Positions 4,805 through 13,035 of a stretch of 17,859 bases of DNA are shown one piece after another; the first letter of the stretch is position 1; each line of letters starts with the position of its first letter. Origin of the DNA: an uncultured Steroidobacter sp. (GTDB taxonomy: Bacteria; Pseudomonadota; Gammaproteobacteria; Steroidobacterales; Steroidobacteraceae); contig CAMLEO010000130.1 in NCBI GenBank assembly GCA_946478975.1, positions 1-17,859 on the forward strand. The letters run 5' to 3'. The notes under the pieces were generated by a model, which ran no database searches, was not told the origin of the DNA, and was given only the letters and a program-made list of their open reading frames with translations. The position numbers were made by a program, and so were the translations under genes.

Positions 4805-5479
4805 ATGACCACGACCACTGACCCGATTGCTTCTTACGCCGCGCAGACGCAGGCCGCACTGGCCGCCGCGCAGTCGAAGAAGAACGACCAGACGCTCGGC
4901 ATCGAGCAGTTCCTGACGCTGATGACGGCGCAGCTGAAGAACCAGGATCCGATGAAGCCGCTGGAAGGCACCGAGTTCATTTCTCAGCTGGCGACGTTCG
5001 GCACCGTGTCCGGCGTGCAGGAAATGAAGGAGTCGATGGAGTCGCTCGCGACCTCGCTGCGCTCGACGCAGACGTTGAACGGCTCGTCCATGCTCGGCCG
5101 GGACATTCTCGCCGAGGCGGACAGCTTCACGCATACGCAGGGCGGCACCGTGGGCGGCGAGATCAATGTTCCGGACGGCACGACGGCATTGCAGATTCGT
5201 ATCACCGACTCGAGCGGTACGGTGGTGCGCGAAATGAATTTGGATACGGCCGCGGGCGACCGCTCGTTCTCCTGGGATGGATTGAAGAACAACGGCCAGC
5301 CGGCGGACTCGGGCAAATACGATATCGAAGCGGTCGCGACTGTCGCGGGTCAAAGCGGCTCGCTGCCGTTGATGCTGGCGGGGCGCGTGTCCAGCGTCAG
5401 CATCGTCGGCACCAATCTCATGTTGAACACTCCCGCGCTGGGCGCGGTGGATATGAACAACGTGCGCCGCGTGATGTAA
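4805..5479 (+). CDS. flgD: Flagellar hook cap / assembly protein FlgD
   Basis: FlgD sits at the tip of the growing hook as a temporary scaffold for FlgE polymerisation and is later replaced by FlgK. The 224-aa product has the N-terminal FlgD region: Q-T-L-G-I-E-Q-F-L-T-L-M-T-A-Q-L-K-N-Q-D-P, then F-I-S-Q-L-A-T-F. An Ig-like/FlgD C-terminal domain follows, around residues 105-190, with the S-F-S-W-D-G and G-K-Y-D-I-E-A motifs that commonly end this fold. Start ATG 4805 is preceded by GGGAG at about nine bases. It is cotranscribed with flgC and flgE. Nothing in it departs from the family. Confidence 0.96.
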   Translation: MTTTTDPIASYAAQTQAALAAAQSKKNDQTLGIEQFLTLMTAQLKNQDPMKPLEGTEFISQLATFGTVSGVQEMKESMESLATSLRSTQTLNGSSMLGRDILAEADSFTHTQGGTVGGEINVPDGTTALQIRITDSSGTVVREMNLDTAAGDRSFSWDGLKNNGQPADSGKYDIEAVATVAGQSGSLPLMLAGRVSSVSIVGTNLMLNTPALGAVDMNNVRRVM

Positions 5480-5514
5480 CGCATCTCTCAACAGACATTT
5501 TTTAAAAGGTTTCC

Positions 5515-5528
5515 AGGAGCAATCCACG
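5515..5528 (+). promoter_or_regulatory. flgE ribosome binding site and ACG start
   Basis: AGGAG (5515-5519) is followed by six bases and then ACG (5526-5528), which sits exactly where the conserved FlgE initiator Met should be. No ATG, GTG or TTG occurs in this frame from the upstream stop (5472-5474) until TTG 5649, so the ribosome binding site decides the start. Confidence 0.75.
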
Positions 5529-6749
5529 TCATTCGGCATCGCGCTCAGCGGTCTCAACGCGGCACAGTCGGATCTCAACGTCACCGCGAACAACATCGCC
5601 AACTCCAACACCAACGGCTTCAAGCAGTCGCGTTCGGAGTTCGCCGAGTTGTTCGCCGTGTCTCCGTACGGCGTGAATCGCAACGCGCACGGCAATGGCG
5701 TCAAGGTGGCGGCGGTCGCGCAGCAATTCACCCAGGGCAACATCAACACCACCGGCAACAGCATGGACCTGGCGCTCAGCGGCCAGGGCTTTTTCGTGCT
5801 CAGCGACGGCGGTTCGCACGCGTATACACGTGCCGGCGCGTTCCAGGTGAACAACGACGGTTACGTCGTGAATGCACAGGGTCAGCGCCTGCAGGTCTAT
5901 CCGCCGTCGGCCACCGGCAACTTCAACACCAGCACGATGTCGGATCTGCGCCTCGTGACCAGCGAAAGTTCGCCGCAGCCGACGTCGAATGTGGAGACGG
6001 TGTTCAACCTGCCGTCCGCCGCGTCGGTGCCGACCACGACTCCTTTCAATGCAGCTGACGAAACGAGCTACAACACCGCTCGTTCGATGACGGTGTATGA
6101 CTCGCTCGGCGCAGCTCACACCACCAGCATGTACTACGTGAAGACGGGCACGAACACTTGGGACGTGCACGTCGCCATCGACGGCAATCAGCTTGGCACG
6201 CAGGCGCTGGTATATGACTCGAACGGCCGCCTGACGTCGCCCGCCAATGGTTTGGCGGTGATGCCGACGTACGACGCTGCTGCGGGTCTGTCCACTGGCG
6301 CGTCGCCGTTGAATCTCACTTTCGATCTGTCGAAAACCACGCAGTTCGGCGATCAGTTCACGATGACCTCGATCACGCAGGACGGTTACACCACCGGCCG
6401 CCTGATTGGCATCGATATCGACTCCACGGGCGTCGTGCAGGCGCGCTTCACCAATGGCCGTTCGACGCAGCTCGGTCAGCTGGCGATTGCGAACTTCTCC
6501 AATCCGCAGGGCTTGCAGCAGCTCGGCGACACCAACTGGGCGCAGACCAATGCTTCCGGTCAGCCGTTGAACGGCCAGGCCGGCAACTCGGGCTTCGGCC
6601 TGGTGCAGTCGGGCGCGCTCGAAGCGTCGAACGTCGACATCACCGCACAGCTGGTCAACATGATCACCGCGCAGCGCAATTTCCAGGCGAACGCGCAGAT
6701 GATCCAGACGTCCGACCAGATCACGCAGACGATCATCAATATTAGATAG
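5526..6749 (+). CDS. flgE: Flagellar hook protein FlgE, apparent ACG start
   Basis: FlgE polymerises into the hook, the universal joint between rod and filament. From ACG 5526 the product is 407 aa, normal for the family. Residues 2-20 read S-F-G-I-A-L-S-G-L-N-A-A-Q-S-D-L-N-V-T, followed by A-N-N-I-A-N-S-N-T-N-G-F-K, the indispensable axial-protein N-terminus. The first ordinary start codon in frame, TTG 5649, would remove 41 residues including this motif. Downstream are Q-G-N-I-N-T-T-G-N-S-M-D-L-A-L-S-G-Q-G-F-F, the central hook domains, and the C-terminal motif A-S-N-V-D-I-T-A-Q-L-V-N-M-I. Either initiation really uses ACG, which is very rare in bacteria, or a T-to-C sequencing or assembly error hides an ATG. 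An AT-rich stretch, TTTTTTAAAA, lies in the 46-bp gap before it. Confidence 0.93.
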   Translation, partial: TSFGIALSGLNAAQSDLNVTANNIANSNTNGFKQSRSEFAELFAVSPYGVNRNAHGNGVKVAAVAQQFTQGNINTTGNSMDLALSGQGFFVLSDGGSHAYTRAGAFQVNNDGYVVNAQGQRLQVYPPSATGNFNTSTMSDLRLVTSESSPQPTSNVETVFNLPSAASVPTTTPFNAADETSYNTARSMTVYDSLGAAHTTSMYYVKTGTNTWDVHVAIDGNQLGTQALVYDSNGRLTSPANGLAVMPTYDAAAGLSTGASPLNLTFDLSKTTQFGDQFTMTSITQDGYTTGRLIGIDIDSTGVVQARFTNGRSTQLGQLAIANFSNPQGLQQLGDTNWAQTNASGQPLNGQAGNSGFGLVQSGALEASNVDITAQLVNMITAQRNFQANAQMIQTSDQITQTIINIR

Positions 6750-6765
6750 TCGGTAGCCATCACCC

Positions 6766-7509
6766 ATGGATCGTTTCCTCTACATCTCGATGTCGGGCGC
6801 CAAGGAGACCTTGCGCGCCCAGACCGCGAACAACCACAACCTCGCCAATGCGAGCACGACCGGTTTTCGCGCCGACATGAGCGCATTTCAAACGCGCATG
6901 GTCGCCGGGTCGGGATATGCATCGCGCGCGTACGCAACCAACTCGACCACGGGTTGGGATTCGACGCAGGGCGCGCTGGTGTCGACGGGGCGCGATCTGG
7001 ATGTGGGCATCAACGGTCCGGGCTGGCTTGCTGTGATGGGCCCAGACGGTCGCGAGGCTTACACGCGCGCTGGCGACCTGCGTGTCGATACAAATGGATT
7101 CTTGATGACGGGCGCCGGCCACCAGGTGATGGGCGAGGGCGGTCCGATCACTGTGCCGCCGAACACGTCGCTGACCATCGGCAGCGACGGCACGATTTCC
7201 GTGATTCCGCTCGGCCAGGGTCCGGAAACGACGGCGACCGTCGGCCGCATCAAGCTGGTGAATCCGCCCAACGCCGATGTCACTCGCGGCGAAGACGGTT
7301 TGTTTCGTAGCACGACCGGCGCCGATCTGCCGGCGGATGCGAGCGTGAAGCTGTCGACGGGCACGCTGGAGACCAGCAACGTCAACGTCGCCGATGCGAT
7401 GGTGAACATGATCGAGCTGTCGCGCCGCTTCGATCTGCAGACCAAGGCCATGCGGACGGCCGAAGAGAACGCGGCTACTTCGGCCCAGCTGCTTCGTAGC
7501 AGCGGCTGA
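6766..7509 (+). CDS. flgF: Flagellar proximal rod protein FlgF
   Basis: A 247-aa rod protein homologous to FlgE and FlgG. The start M-D-R-F-L-Y-I-S-M-S-G-A-K-E is the characteristic FlgF N-terminus, followed by N-H-N-L-A-N-A-S-T-T-G-F-R. The middle has G-P-G-W-L-A-V-M-G-P-D-G and the Y-T-R-A-G-D-L block shared by hook-family proteins. The C-terminus has L-E-T-S-N-V-N-V-A-D-A-M-V-N-M-I-E-L-S-R-R-F. FlgF lies between the FlgB/C part of the rod and FlgG. ATG 6766 is 16 bases after flgE; no strong Shine-Dalgarno is visible, so coupling to flgE translation is likely. Confidence 0.96.
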   Translation: MDRFLYISMSGAKETLRAQTANNHNLANASTTGFRADMSAFQTRMVAGSGYASRAYATNSTTGWDSTQGALVSTGRDLDVGINGPGWLAVMGPDGREAYTRAGDLRVDTNGFLMTGAGHQVMGEGGPITVPPNTSLTIGSDGTISVIPLGQGPETTATVGRIKLVNPPNADVTRGEDGLFRSTTGADLPADASVKLSTGTLETSNVNVADAMVNMIELSRRFDLQTKAMRTAEENAATSAQLLRSSG

Positions 7510-7536
7510 TCCTGAATGTTTATTTGAGGTATCGCC

Positions 7537-8325
7537 ATGAATCCTGCCTTGTGGGCTGCTAAAACCGGACTCGATGCGCAACAGACGCGCATGTCGGTCA
7601 CGTCCAACAACCTCGCCAACGTCAGCACCACCGGCTTCAAGAAGAGCCGCGCGGTGTTCGAAGATCTGCTGTATCAGAACGTGCGCCAGGTCGGCGGCTC
7701 GACCTCGCAGGACACGATGTCTCCAACGGGCCTGTCGCTCGGCACCGGTGTGCGCATCGTCGCGACCGAAAAGAGCTTCACCCAGGGCGGTTTGTCACAA
7801 ACGGGAAACAGCATGGACATGGCCATCAGCGGCCGCGGCTTTTTCCAGGTGCTGCTGCCGGACGGGACGATGGGCTACACGCGTGACGGCAACTTCGAAG
7901 TCAACGCGCAAGGCGAGCTCGTCACGGTGGGCAGCGGTTATCGCGTGCAGCCCGGCATCCAGATTCCCGATGGCGTGCAGAGCGTCACGGTCGGCAAAGA
8001 CGGCGTCGTTACCGTGCAGGTGAGCGGCCAGGCGAGTCCGACGCAGATCGGCACGCTGCAGCTGGTGGACTTCATCAATCCGTCCGGCCTGCAGCCGCGC
8101 GGCGAAAACCTGTTCATGGAATCGGCCGCGAGCGGTTCGCCGCAGACGGGTACGCCGGGCTTGAACGGCCTGGGCACGATCGAGCAGGGCTCGCTGGAAG
8201 GCTCGAACGTCAACGTCGTCGAAGAGCTGGTCAACATGATCGAAACCCAGCGCGCTTATGAAATGAATTCCAAGGCGATCTCGACCACCGACCAGATGCT
8301 CGCGTTCCTGACGCAGCAGTTGTGA
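7537..8325 (+). CDS. flgG: Flagellar distal rod protein FlgG
   Basis: FlgG builds the distal rod, which passes through the P and L rings. The 262-aa length is the family standard. Key blocks are [16 protein letters not shown], then [22 protein letters not shown], then [18 protein letters not shown]. The C-terminus has [29 protein letters not shown] lies about eight bases before the ATG. The stop almost touches the flgH start (six bases). Confidence 0.97.
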   Translation: MNPALWAAKTGLDAQQTRMSVTSNNLANVSTTGFKKSRAVFEDLLYQNVRQVGGSTSQDTMSPTGLSLGTGVRIVATEKSFTQGGLSQTGNSMDMAISGRGFFQVLLPDGTMGYTRDGNFEVNAQGELVTVGSGYRVQPGIQIPDGVQSVTVGKDGVVTVQVSGQASPTQIGTLQLVDFINPSGLQPRGENLFMESAASGSPQTGTPGLNGLGTIEQGSLEGSNVNVVEELVNMIETQRAYEMNSKAISTTDQMLAFLTQQL

Positions 8326-8331
8326 TGAATC

Positions 8332-9003
8332 ATGATTAACGTGCGCACATTGTTTCTTGGTGTCGCGACGCTCGCGCTCGCCGGCTGCGTGACGCCGCCG
8401 AAAGAGCCCGACTACGCCGCCACCTGGCCCGAGCCGGCACCGGCGCCCGAGACCGGCAATGGCGCGATCTATCAGGCCGGGCACGACGTCGCGTTGTTCG
8501 AGAACTCGGTCGCACGCCGGATCGGCGACACGCTGACGATTCGTTTGAACGAGCAAACCAACGCATCCAAGAGCTCCAGCACCACCACCAGCAAGTCGAC
8601 CTCGGTCGATATGCCCGGGCCGACGATTGCCGGCCGGCCGGTGACCGCGAACGGCACGCCCATCCTCAATATGTCGGTGGACAACAGCTCCAAGTTCGAC
8701 GGCCAGGGCGACAGCGCCCAAAGCAACAAATTGCAGGGCGACATCACAGTCACGGTGGCGCAGCGGCTGCCGAACGGCAATCTTCTGGTCCGCGGCCAGA
8801 AATGGATCACAATCAATCAGGGCCGCGAGTACGTGCGCATTCAGGGCATCGTGCGCCCCATCGACATCGATCCTGATAACTCCATCTCATCTTTGAAAGT
8901 TGCCGACGCGCAGATCGCGTACGGCGGCAAGGGCGCGCTTGCCGACGCTTCGGCGCCGGGATTGTTGGCACGATTCTTCAATATTCCCTGGTTGCCATTC
9001 TGA
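8332..9003 (+). CDS. flgH: Flagellar L-ring lipoprotein FlgH
   Basis: FlgH forms the outer-membrane L ring through which the distal rod turns. The 223-aa precursor has a lipoprotein signal, V-A-T-L-A-L-A-G-C with Cys19 as the lipidated residue; Val follows at +2, so outer-membrane sorting is expected. Family blocks are [33 protein letters not shown] and [12 protein letters not shown]. The C-terminal half ends [11 protein letters not shown] and W-L-P-F. ATG 8332 lies six bases after the flgG stop. Confidence 0.96.
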   Translation: MINVRTLFLGVATLALAGCVTPPKEPDYAATWPEPAPAPETGNGAIYQAGHDVALFENSVARRIGDTLTIRLNEQTNASKSSSTTTSKSTSVDMPGPTIAGRPVTANGTPILNMSVDNSSKFDGQGDSAQSNKLQGDITVTVAQRLPNGNLLVRGQKWITINQGREYVRIQGIVRPIDIDPDNSISSLKVADAQIAYGGKGALADASAPGLLARFFNIPWLPF

Positions 9004-9022
9004 GCTACGGGTTGCAAGAGTG

Positions 9023-10129
9023 ATGAAGTTCACGAAAGTTGTTGTCGCAATGATGCTGGGTGCACTGCTCGCCGGCACTGCGCACGCAGAGCGCGTCAAA
9101 GATCTGGCGTCGGTCGCCGGCGTACGCGGCAACCAGCTCGTCGGTTACGGCCTGGTCGTCGGCCTCGACGGCACAGGCGATCAGACCAGCCAGGCGCCGT
9201 TTACCATTCAAAGCATTCGTAACATGCTGGCGAAGTTCGGCGTGACCATTCCCGCCAACGTCAACCCTCAGCTCAAGAACGTTGCCGCGGTGACGGTGCG
9301 TGCCGACCTGCCGGCGTTTTCGAAACCGGGCCAGACGATCGATATCACTGTCGACTCGATCGGTAATGCCACGAGCTTGCGCGGGGGCAGCCTGCTGATG
9401 ACTCCGTTGCGCGGTATCGATGGTGAGGTTTATGCGATCGGCCAGGGCAGCCTGGTCGTGAGCGGCTTTGGCGTGCAGGGCAAAGACGGTTCGCGCATTG
9501 CTGTGAATGTGCCGAGCTCCGGTCGTATTCCGAACGGCGCGTCGGTGGAACGTTCGGTGCCGAGCAACTTCGCGACTGAGCCGTACATCGTGCTCAATCT
9601 CAACACGCCGGATTTCACAACTGCGGCGCGTTTGACGGACGGCATCAACAACATGCTTGGCCCGGATACGGCGCGAGCGATGGATGCAGTGTCGATTCGC
9701 GTCCAGGCGCCGACCGATCCGAGCCAGCGCATTGCTTATCTCTCGACGCTCGAAGCGATCGAAGTTCAACCGGGCGACGCACCGGCGCGCGTGATTGTGA
9801 ATTCACGCACCGGCACGGTCGTCATCGGCTCGGCCGTGCGAGTGACTCCGGCGGCCGTGGCTCACGGTTCGCTCTCGGTCACGATCACCGAGCGTAACGA
9901 CGTGAGTCAGCCGAATCCGTTGTCGAACGGCGAGACCGTCGTGACGCCGCGCTCCGAGATCAAGGTCGAGCAGCCCGAAGCGCGAATGTTTGTATTCAAC
10001 GCGGGCGTGAACCTCGACGAGATAGTGCGCGCCGTGAACCAAGTCGGCGCCGCACCGGGCGACCTGGTGGCGATTCTCGAAGCGCTCAAGGAAGCGGGCG
10101 CGCTGCGGGCCGAACTGATTGTGATCTAA
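9023..10129 (+). CDS. flgI: Flagellar P-ring protein FlgI
   Basis: FlgI forms the periplasmic P ring around the distal rod, assisted by FlgA. From ATG 9023 it is 368 aa. A clear signal peptide (M-K-F-T-K, hydrophobic core, A-G-T-A-H-A with cleavage after residue 22) precedes the mature start E-R-V-K-D-L-A-S-V. Family motifs follow: [36 protein letters not shown] and [18 protein letters not shown]. The frame opens at 8900 inside flgH, but that 41-residue extension is not FlgI-like and would bury the signal peptide. Spacing to the flgH stop is 19 bases. Confidence 0.97.
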   Translation: MKFTKVVVAMMLGALLAGTAHAERVKDLASVAGVRGNQLVGYGLVVGLDGTGDQTSQAPFTIQSIRNMLAKFGVTIPANVNPQLKNVAAVTVRADLPAFSKPGQTIDITVDSIGNATSLRGGSLLMTPLRGIDGEVYAIGQGSLVVSGFGVQGKDGSRIAVNVPSSGRIPNGASVERSVPSNFATEPYIVLNLNTPDFTTAARLTDGINNMLGPDTARAMDAVSIRVQAPTDPSQRIAYLSTLEAIEVQPGDAPARVIVNSRTGTVVIGSAVRVTPAAVAHGSLSVTITERNDVSQPNPLSNGETVVTPRSEIKVEQPEARMFVFNAGVNLDEIVRAVNQVGAAPGDLVAILEALKEAGALRAELIVI

Positions 10130-10167
10130 GCCCATTGATTCAGCCCATTGATTCAGCCCATTGATTC
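10129..10167. repeat. Three perfect 13-bp tandem repeats, flgI-flgJ gap
   Basis: AGCCCATTGATTC is repeated exactly three times (10129-10141, 10142-10154, 10155-10167). The array starts in the last base of the flgI stop codon and ends four bases before the flgJ ATG, so it makes up nearly the whole 42-bp gap. It contains no purine-rich Shine-Dalgarno. A TTG in the second copy (10148) is in frame with flgJ. Confidence 0.97.
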
Positions 10168-10171
10168 AGAC

Positions 10172-11107
10172 ATGACCGCTCCGATCAACGCATCGTTCGA
10201 TTTCTCCGCCCTGGCGTCGTTGCGACACGATGCCAAGGTGCAGGATCCGTCTGCGCTGAAGGAAGTGGCCAAGCAGTTCGAAAGCCTGTTCACGCAGATG
10301 CTGATGAAGAGCATGCGCGATGCGAACCGCAGCTTCGGCGAGGATCCGCTGTTCGGCAGCCAGCAGGGCGAGTTCTACCAGGATATGTTCGACGACCAGA
10401 TCGCCATGCACCTGTCGAAAGGCAAGGGGCTGGGCCTGGCCGACATGCTCGTGCAGCAGCTGACGCAGTCCGGCATGGTCAAACCTGCTGCAGGCACGAC
10501 GCCGGGCGCAACCAGCGCGCCGGCCCAGAATGTTTCCTCCAGCGCCGACCATCAGCCGCTCGCGAAGTCCAAAGAGGATTTCGTGCGCAAGATGCTGCCG
10601 CATGCTCAGCGTGCCGCCAATGCACTCGGCGTCGATCCGAGTGCGCTCGTGGCGCAGGCCGCGCTCGAAACCGGCTGGGGCCAGGCAGTGCCTTCGCAGG
10701 CCGGCGGCTCCAGCAGCTTCAATCTGTTTGGCATGAAGGTGGGCTCGAACTGGAACGGCGAGACCGCGCACGTGCCGACGCTGGAGTTCGAGGACGGCGT
10801 GCCGGTGCGCAAAGTCGCACGCTTTCGTGCCTACGACTCCCCGGCCGACAGCTTCAACGACTACGCCCGATTAATCGGTGGCAATCCTCGTTATGAAAAC
10901 GCGCGTGGCGCGGGTGGTGATGTGGCCACCTTCGCCTCGGCGTTGCAAGAAGGGGGCTATGCCACCGACCCCAACTACGCACGGAAGATCGTCGCCGTGG
11001 CCGACGAAGTCCGTGCCCTCACCAACAACATCGCCTCCGACTCGGCGCTCAAGTTTGCCGACGTCACGCCGACATACGGCGGAAGAGGCGGACTGCGACA
11101 GTTCTGA
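10172..11107 (+). CDS. flgJ: Rod cap / peptidoglycan hydrolase FlgJ
   Basis: A two-domain protein of 311 aa. The N-terminal rod-binding domain (about residues 20-100) has A-K-Q-F-E-S-L-F-T-Q-M-L-M-K-S-M-R and G-E-F-Y-Q-D-M-F-D-D-Q, and serves as rod assembly scaffold. A flexible Ala/Pro/Thr/Ser linker (about 103-128) leads to a GH73 glucosaminidase domain (about 132-290) with the catalytic Glu166 in A-L-E-T-G-W-G, plus S-F-N-L-F-G-M-K and Y-A-R-L-I-G-G-N-P-R-Y. It opens the peptidoglycan for the rod. This fused form is typical of beta/gammaproteobacteria. ATG 10172 has no recognisable Shine-Dalgarno and sits behind the 13-bp repeats; the in-frame TTG 10148 inside the repeats is a less likely start. 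A FliA promoter for flgKL is embedded near its 3' end. Confidence 0.96.
   Translation: MTAPINASFDFSALASLRHDAKVQDPSALKEVAKQFESLFTQMLMKSMRDANRSFGEDPLFGSQQGEFYQDMFDDQIAMHLSKGKGLGLADMLVQQLTQSGMVKPAAGTTPGATSAPAQNVSSSADHQPLAKSKEDFVRKMLPHAQRAANALGVDPSALVAQAALETGWGQAVPSQAGGSSSFNLFGMKVGSNWNGETAHVPTLEFEDGVPVRKVARFRAYDSPADSFNDYARLIGGNPRYENARGAGGDVATFASALQEGGYATDPNYARKIVAVADEVRALTNNIASDSALKFADVTPTYGGRGGLRQF
11049..11075 (+). promoter_or_regulatory. FliA (sigma-28) promoter for flgKL inside flgJ
   Basis: TCAAGTTT (11049-11056), an 11-base spacer, then GCCGACAT (11068-11075): 7 of 8 and 6 of 8 matches to TAAAGTTT-N11-GCCGATAA with exact spacing. It lies about 62 bases before the flgK ATG, inside the last codons of flgJ. 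Salmonella also has a FliA promoter ahead of flgKL, which supports the call. Confidence 0.72.
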
Positions 11108-11137
11108 TGTCGCACCACGCCCTCATGGTGATCCGTC

Positions 11138-13030
11138 ATGGCTGACTTGTTAAACACCAGTATTTCCGGCTTGCTCGCGTTTCAGCGCGCGCTGGATACG
11201 ACCAGCCATAACATCACCAACGCCAACACGGTCGGTTACAGCCGCCAGTTGCCGCAGTTCGCGACTCGTCAGCCGCAGTTCATCGGCGGTGCGTGGGTCG
11301 GCAGCGGCGCGGATGTCACGACCATCAATCGCGCTTATGACAATTTCCTGTCGAGCCAGGCGCGCACGGCCAGCAGCGCATACAACCAATCGAACACGTA
11401 TGCGACTCAGGCCGCACGCGTCAGCAATCTGCTCGGCGATTCGAAGACCGGCTTGACCGCGACCATGCAGCAGTTCGCCAACTCGCTGCAGGCCGTCTCC
11501 GATTCGCCCAATTCCATCGCTGCGCGCCAGACGATGCTCAGCCAGGCGCAGAGCCTGGTCGATCGCTTGAAAGGTTATGACGCCAGCTTCCGAGACCTGG
11601 ACTCGCAGGTGAATGCATCCATCGGCAGCGAAGCCGACGCTATCACTTCGCTCGCGAAGGGCATTGCGGAGCTCAACAACCAGATCAAGGTCGGCTATTC
11701 GCAAACCGGGCAGGCGCCGAACGATCTGCTCGACCAGCGCGACAAGCTGATCGACGAGCTCGCGACGCACGTCAACGTCAGCGTCGTGAAGGCCAACGAC
11801 AGCTCGGTGAATGTTTTCATCGGCAACGGTCAGCCGCTGGTGGTCGGATCGGACCCCGCCACGGTGATCAGTACCGCCGATCCGTACGATCCGACGCGCA
11901 AACGCCTGGCGATGCAGTCCAGTGTCGGCACCATCGATATCACCAATTCGCTGAGCGGCGGCACGCTCGGCGGCGTGCTGTCGTTCCGTTCGGAATTGCT
12001 CGATCCGGCGCGCAATACCATCGGTCGCTTGAGCGTCGCGCTCGCGGACGTGGTGAACCAGCAGCACAACGCCGGCATGGATTTGAACGGCAACCTGGGC
12101 GGCGACTTCTTCTCCGTCGGCGGCGTGGATGTTCGCAGCAGCGTCAATAACAGTGGCACCGCGGGTGCTACGGTCATTCGTACCAATGCGAGTGCGCTCA
12201 CGACCAGCGATTATGAGTTGGTTTCAACCGCCGGCGGCTGGAGCTTGCGACGCACGGACACGGGCGCAGCGGTTCCGATGACGGGCACGGGCACTGCGGG
12301 CGATCCGTTCGTGGCCGATGGTCTGTCGATTGTCGTCAGCGGCACGCCCAGCGTCGGCGATCGTTTGTTGATCAAGCCCACGTCGGGTGCGATCAGCCCG
12401 ATGAAGGTGCTGATCACGAATCCATCCGACATTGCCGCGGCGTCACCGATCGTCGGCGCTGCGACCACGACCAATCGTGGCAATGGCACGATCACCGCCG
12501 GCGAAGTGTTGAATGCGACCAACCCGGCGTTGCGCACCAACGCCACGATCACGTTCACCAGCGCCACGCAGTATCAGATCAGCGGCGATCCCACCGTGTA
12601 CACCTACACGCCGGGAGCAAACATCGACGCGAACGGCTGGCGAGTGCAGATCAACGGCACGCCTGCGGCCGGCGATACATTCACCGTGCGCGATAACAGC
12701 AACGGCGTCGGCGACAACCGCAACGCGCTGCTGATGAGCGGCTTCATGTCCAAGCCGGTGTTGAACAACGGCTCGACCTCGCTGAGCTCCGGCATCGGCC
12801 AGTTCGTCGGCGACGTGGGCGTGAAGACCAACCAGGCGCAGGTCACGCGCGATGCGCAGAAGGTCGTGTCGCAGGAAGCGCAGGACCAGATGCAGTCCGT
12901 GTCCGGTGTGAACCTGGATGAAGAAGCCGCCAACCTGCTGCGTTATCAGCAGGCCTACATGGCGATCTCACAAATGATCCGCGTCGCCGACACCGTGTTC
13001 CAGTCCGTGCTCGACGCTACACGTGGGTAA
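11138..13030 (+). CDS. flgK: Hook-filament junction protein FlgK (HAP1)
   Basis: FlgK forms the first junction layer between hook and filament and is exported with the help of FlgN. The 630-aa protein starts M-A-D-L-L-N-T-S-I-S-G-L-L-A-F-Q-R-A-L-D-T, then H-N-I-T-N-A-N-T-V-G-Y-S-R-Q, the HAP1 axial motif. Long helices (about 60-200) include N-D-L-L-D-Q-R-D-K-L-I-D-E-L. Two beta-rich inserts of similar design lie at about residues 356-418 and 468-520; each ends G-T-P-x-x-G-D-x-x-x-V/I. The C-terminus has V-S-G-V-N-L-D-E-E-A-A-N-L-L-R-Y-Q-Q-A-Y, diagnostic for FlgK. It is 30 bases after flgJ and five before flgL, with a likely FliA promoter in flgJ. The length is somewhat above the Salmonella protein, in keeping with the inserts. 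Confidence 0.96.
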   Translation: MADLLNTSISGLLAFQRALDTTSHNITNANTVGYSRQLPQFATRQPQFIGGAWVGSGADVTTINRAYDNFLSSQARTASSAYNQSNTYATQAARVSNLLGDSKTGLTATMQQFANSLQAVSDSPNSIAARQTMLSQAQSLVDRLKGYDASFRDLDSQVNASIGSEADAITSLAKGIAELNNQIKVGYSQTGQAPNDLLDQRDKLIDELATHVNVSVVKANDSSVNVFIGNGQPLVVGSDPATVISTADPYDPTRKRLAMQSSVGTIDITNSLSGGTLGGVLSFRSELLDPARNTIGRLSVALADVVNQQHNAGMDLNGNLGGDFFSVGGVDVRSSVNNSGTAGATVIRTNASALTTSDYELVSTAGGWSLRRTDTGAAVPMTGTGTAGDPFVADGLSIVVSGTPSVGDRLLIKPTSGAISPMKVLITNPSDIAAASPIVGAATTTNRGNGTITAGEVLNATNPALRTNATITFTSATQYQISGDPTVYTYTPGANIDANGWRVQINGTPAAGDTFTVRDNSNGVGDNRNALLMSGFMSKPVLNNGSTSLSSGIGQFVGDVGVKTNQAQVTRDAQKVVSQEAQDQMQSVSGVNLDEEAANLLRYQQAYMAISQMIRVADTVFQSVLDATRG

Positions 13031-13035
13031 GTAAC

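Noticed and set aside
4382..5854. 490-codon open frame on the minus strand opposite flgC-flgD-flgE
   Set aside because: It is antisense to three unmistakable flagellar genes, rich in Arg, His and Leu with no recognisable domain, and fits codon-bias shadowing in GC-rich DNA.
5529..6767. 412-codon minus-strand frame opposite flgE
   Set aside because: Shadow of flgE, with low-complexity composition and no family resemblance.
7795..8721. 308-codon minus-strand frame opposite flgG-flgH
   Set aside because: It overlaps two certain genes and its composition is that of an antisense shadow.
8962..8978. TGGCACG in the flgH 3' end as a sigma-54 promoter for flgI
   Set aside because: The -12 part reads TTCAA instead of TTGC, so the essential GC is missing.
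10148..10171. TTG 10148 as the flgJ start
   Set aside because: It lies within the tandem repeat, adds eight non-family residues and has no Shine-Dalgarno. ATG 10172 is simpler, though the repeat could matter for regulation.
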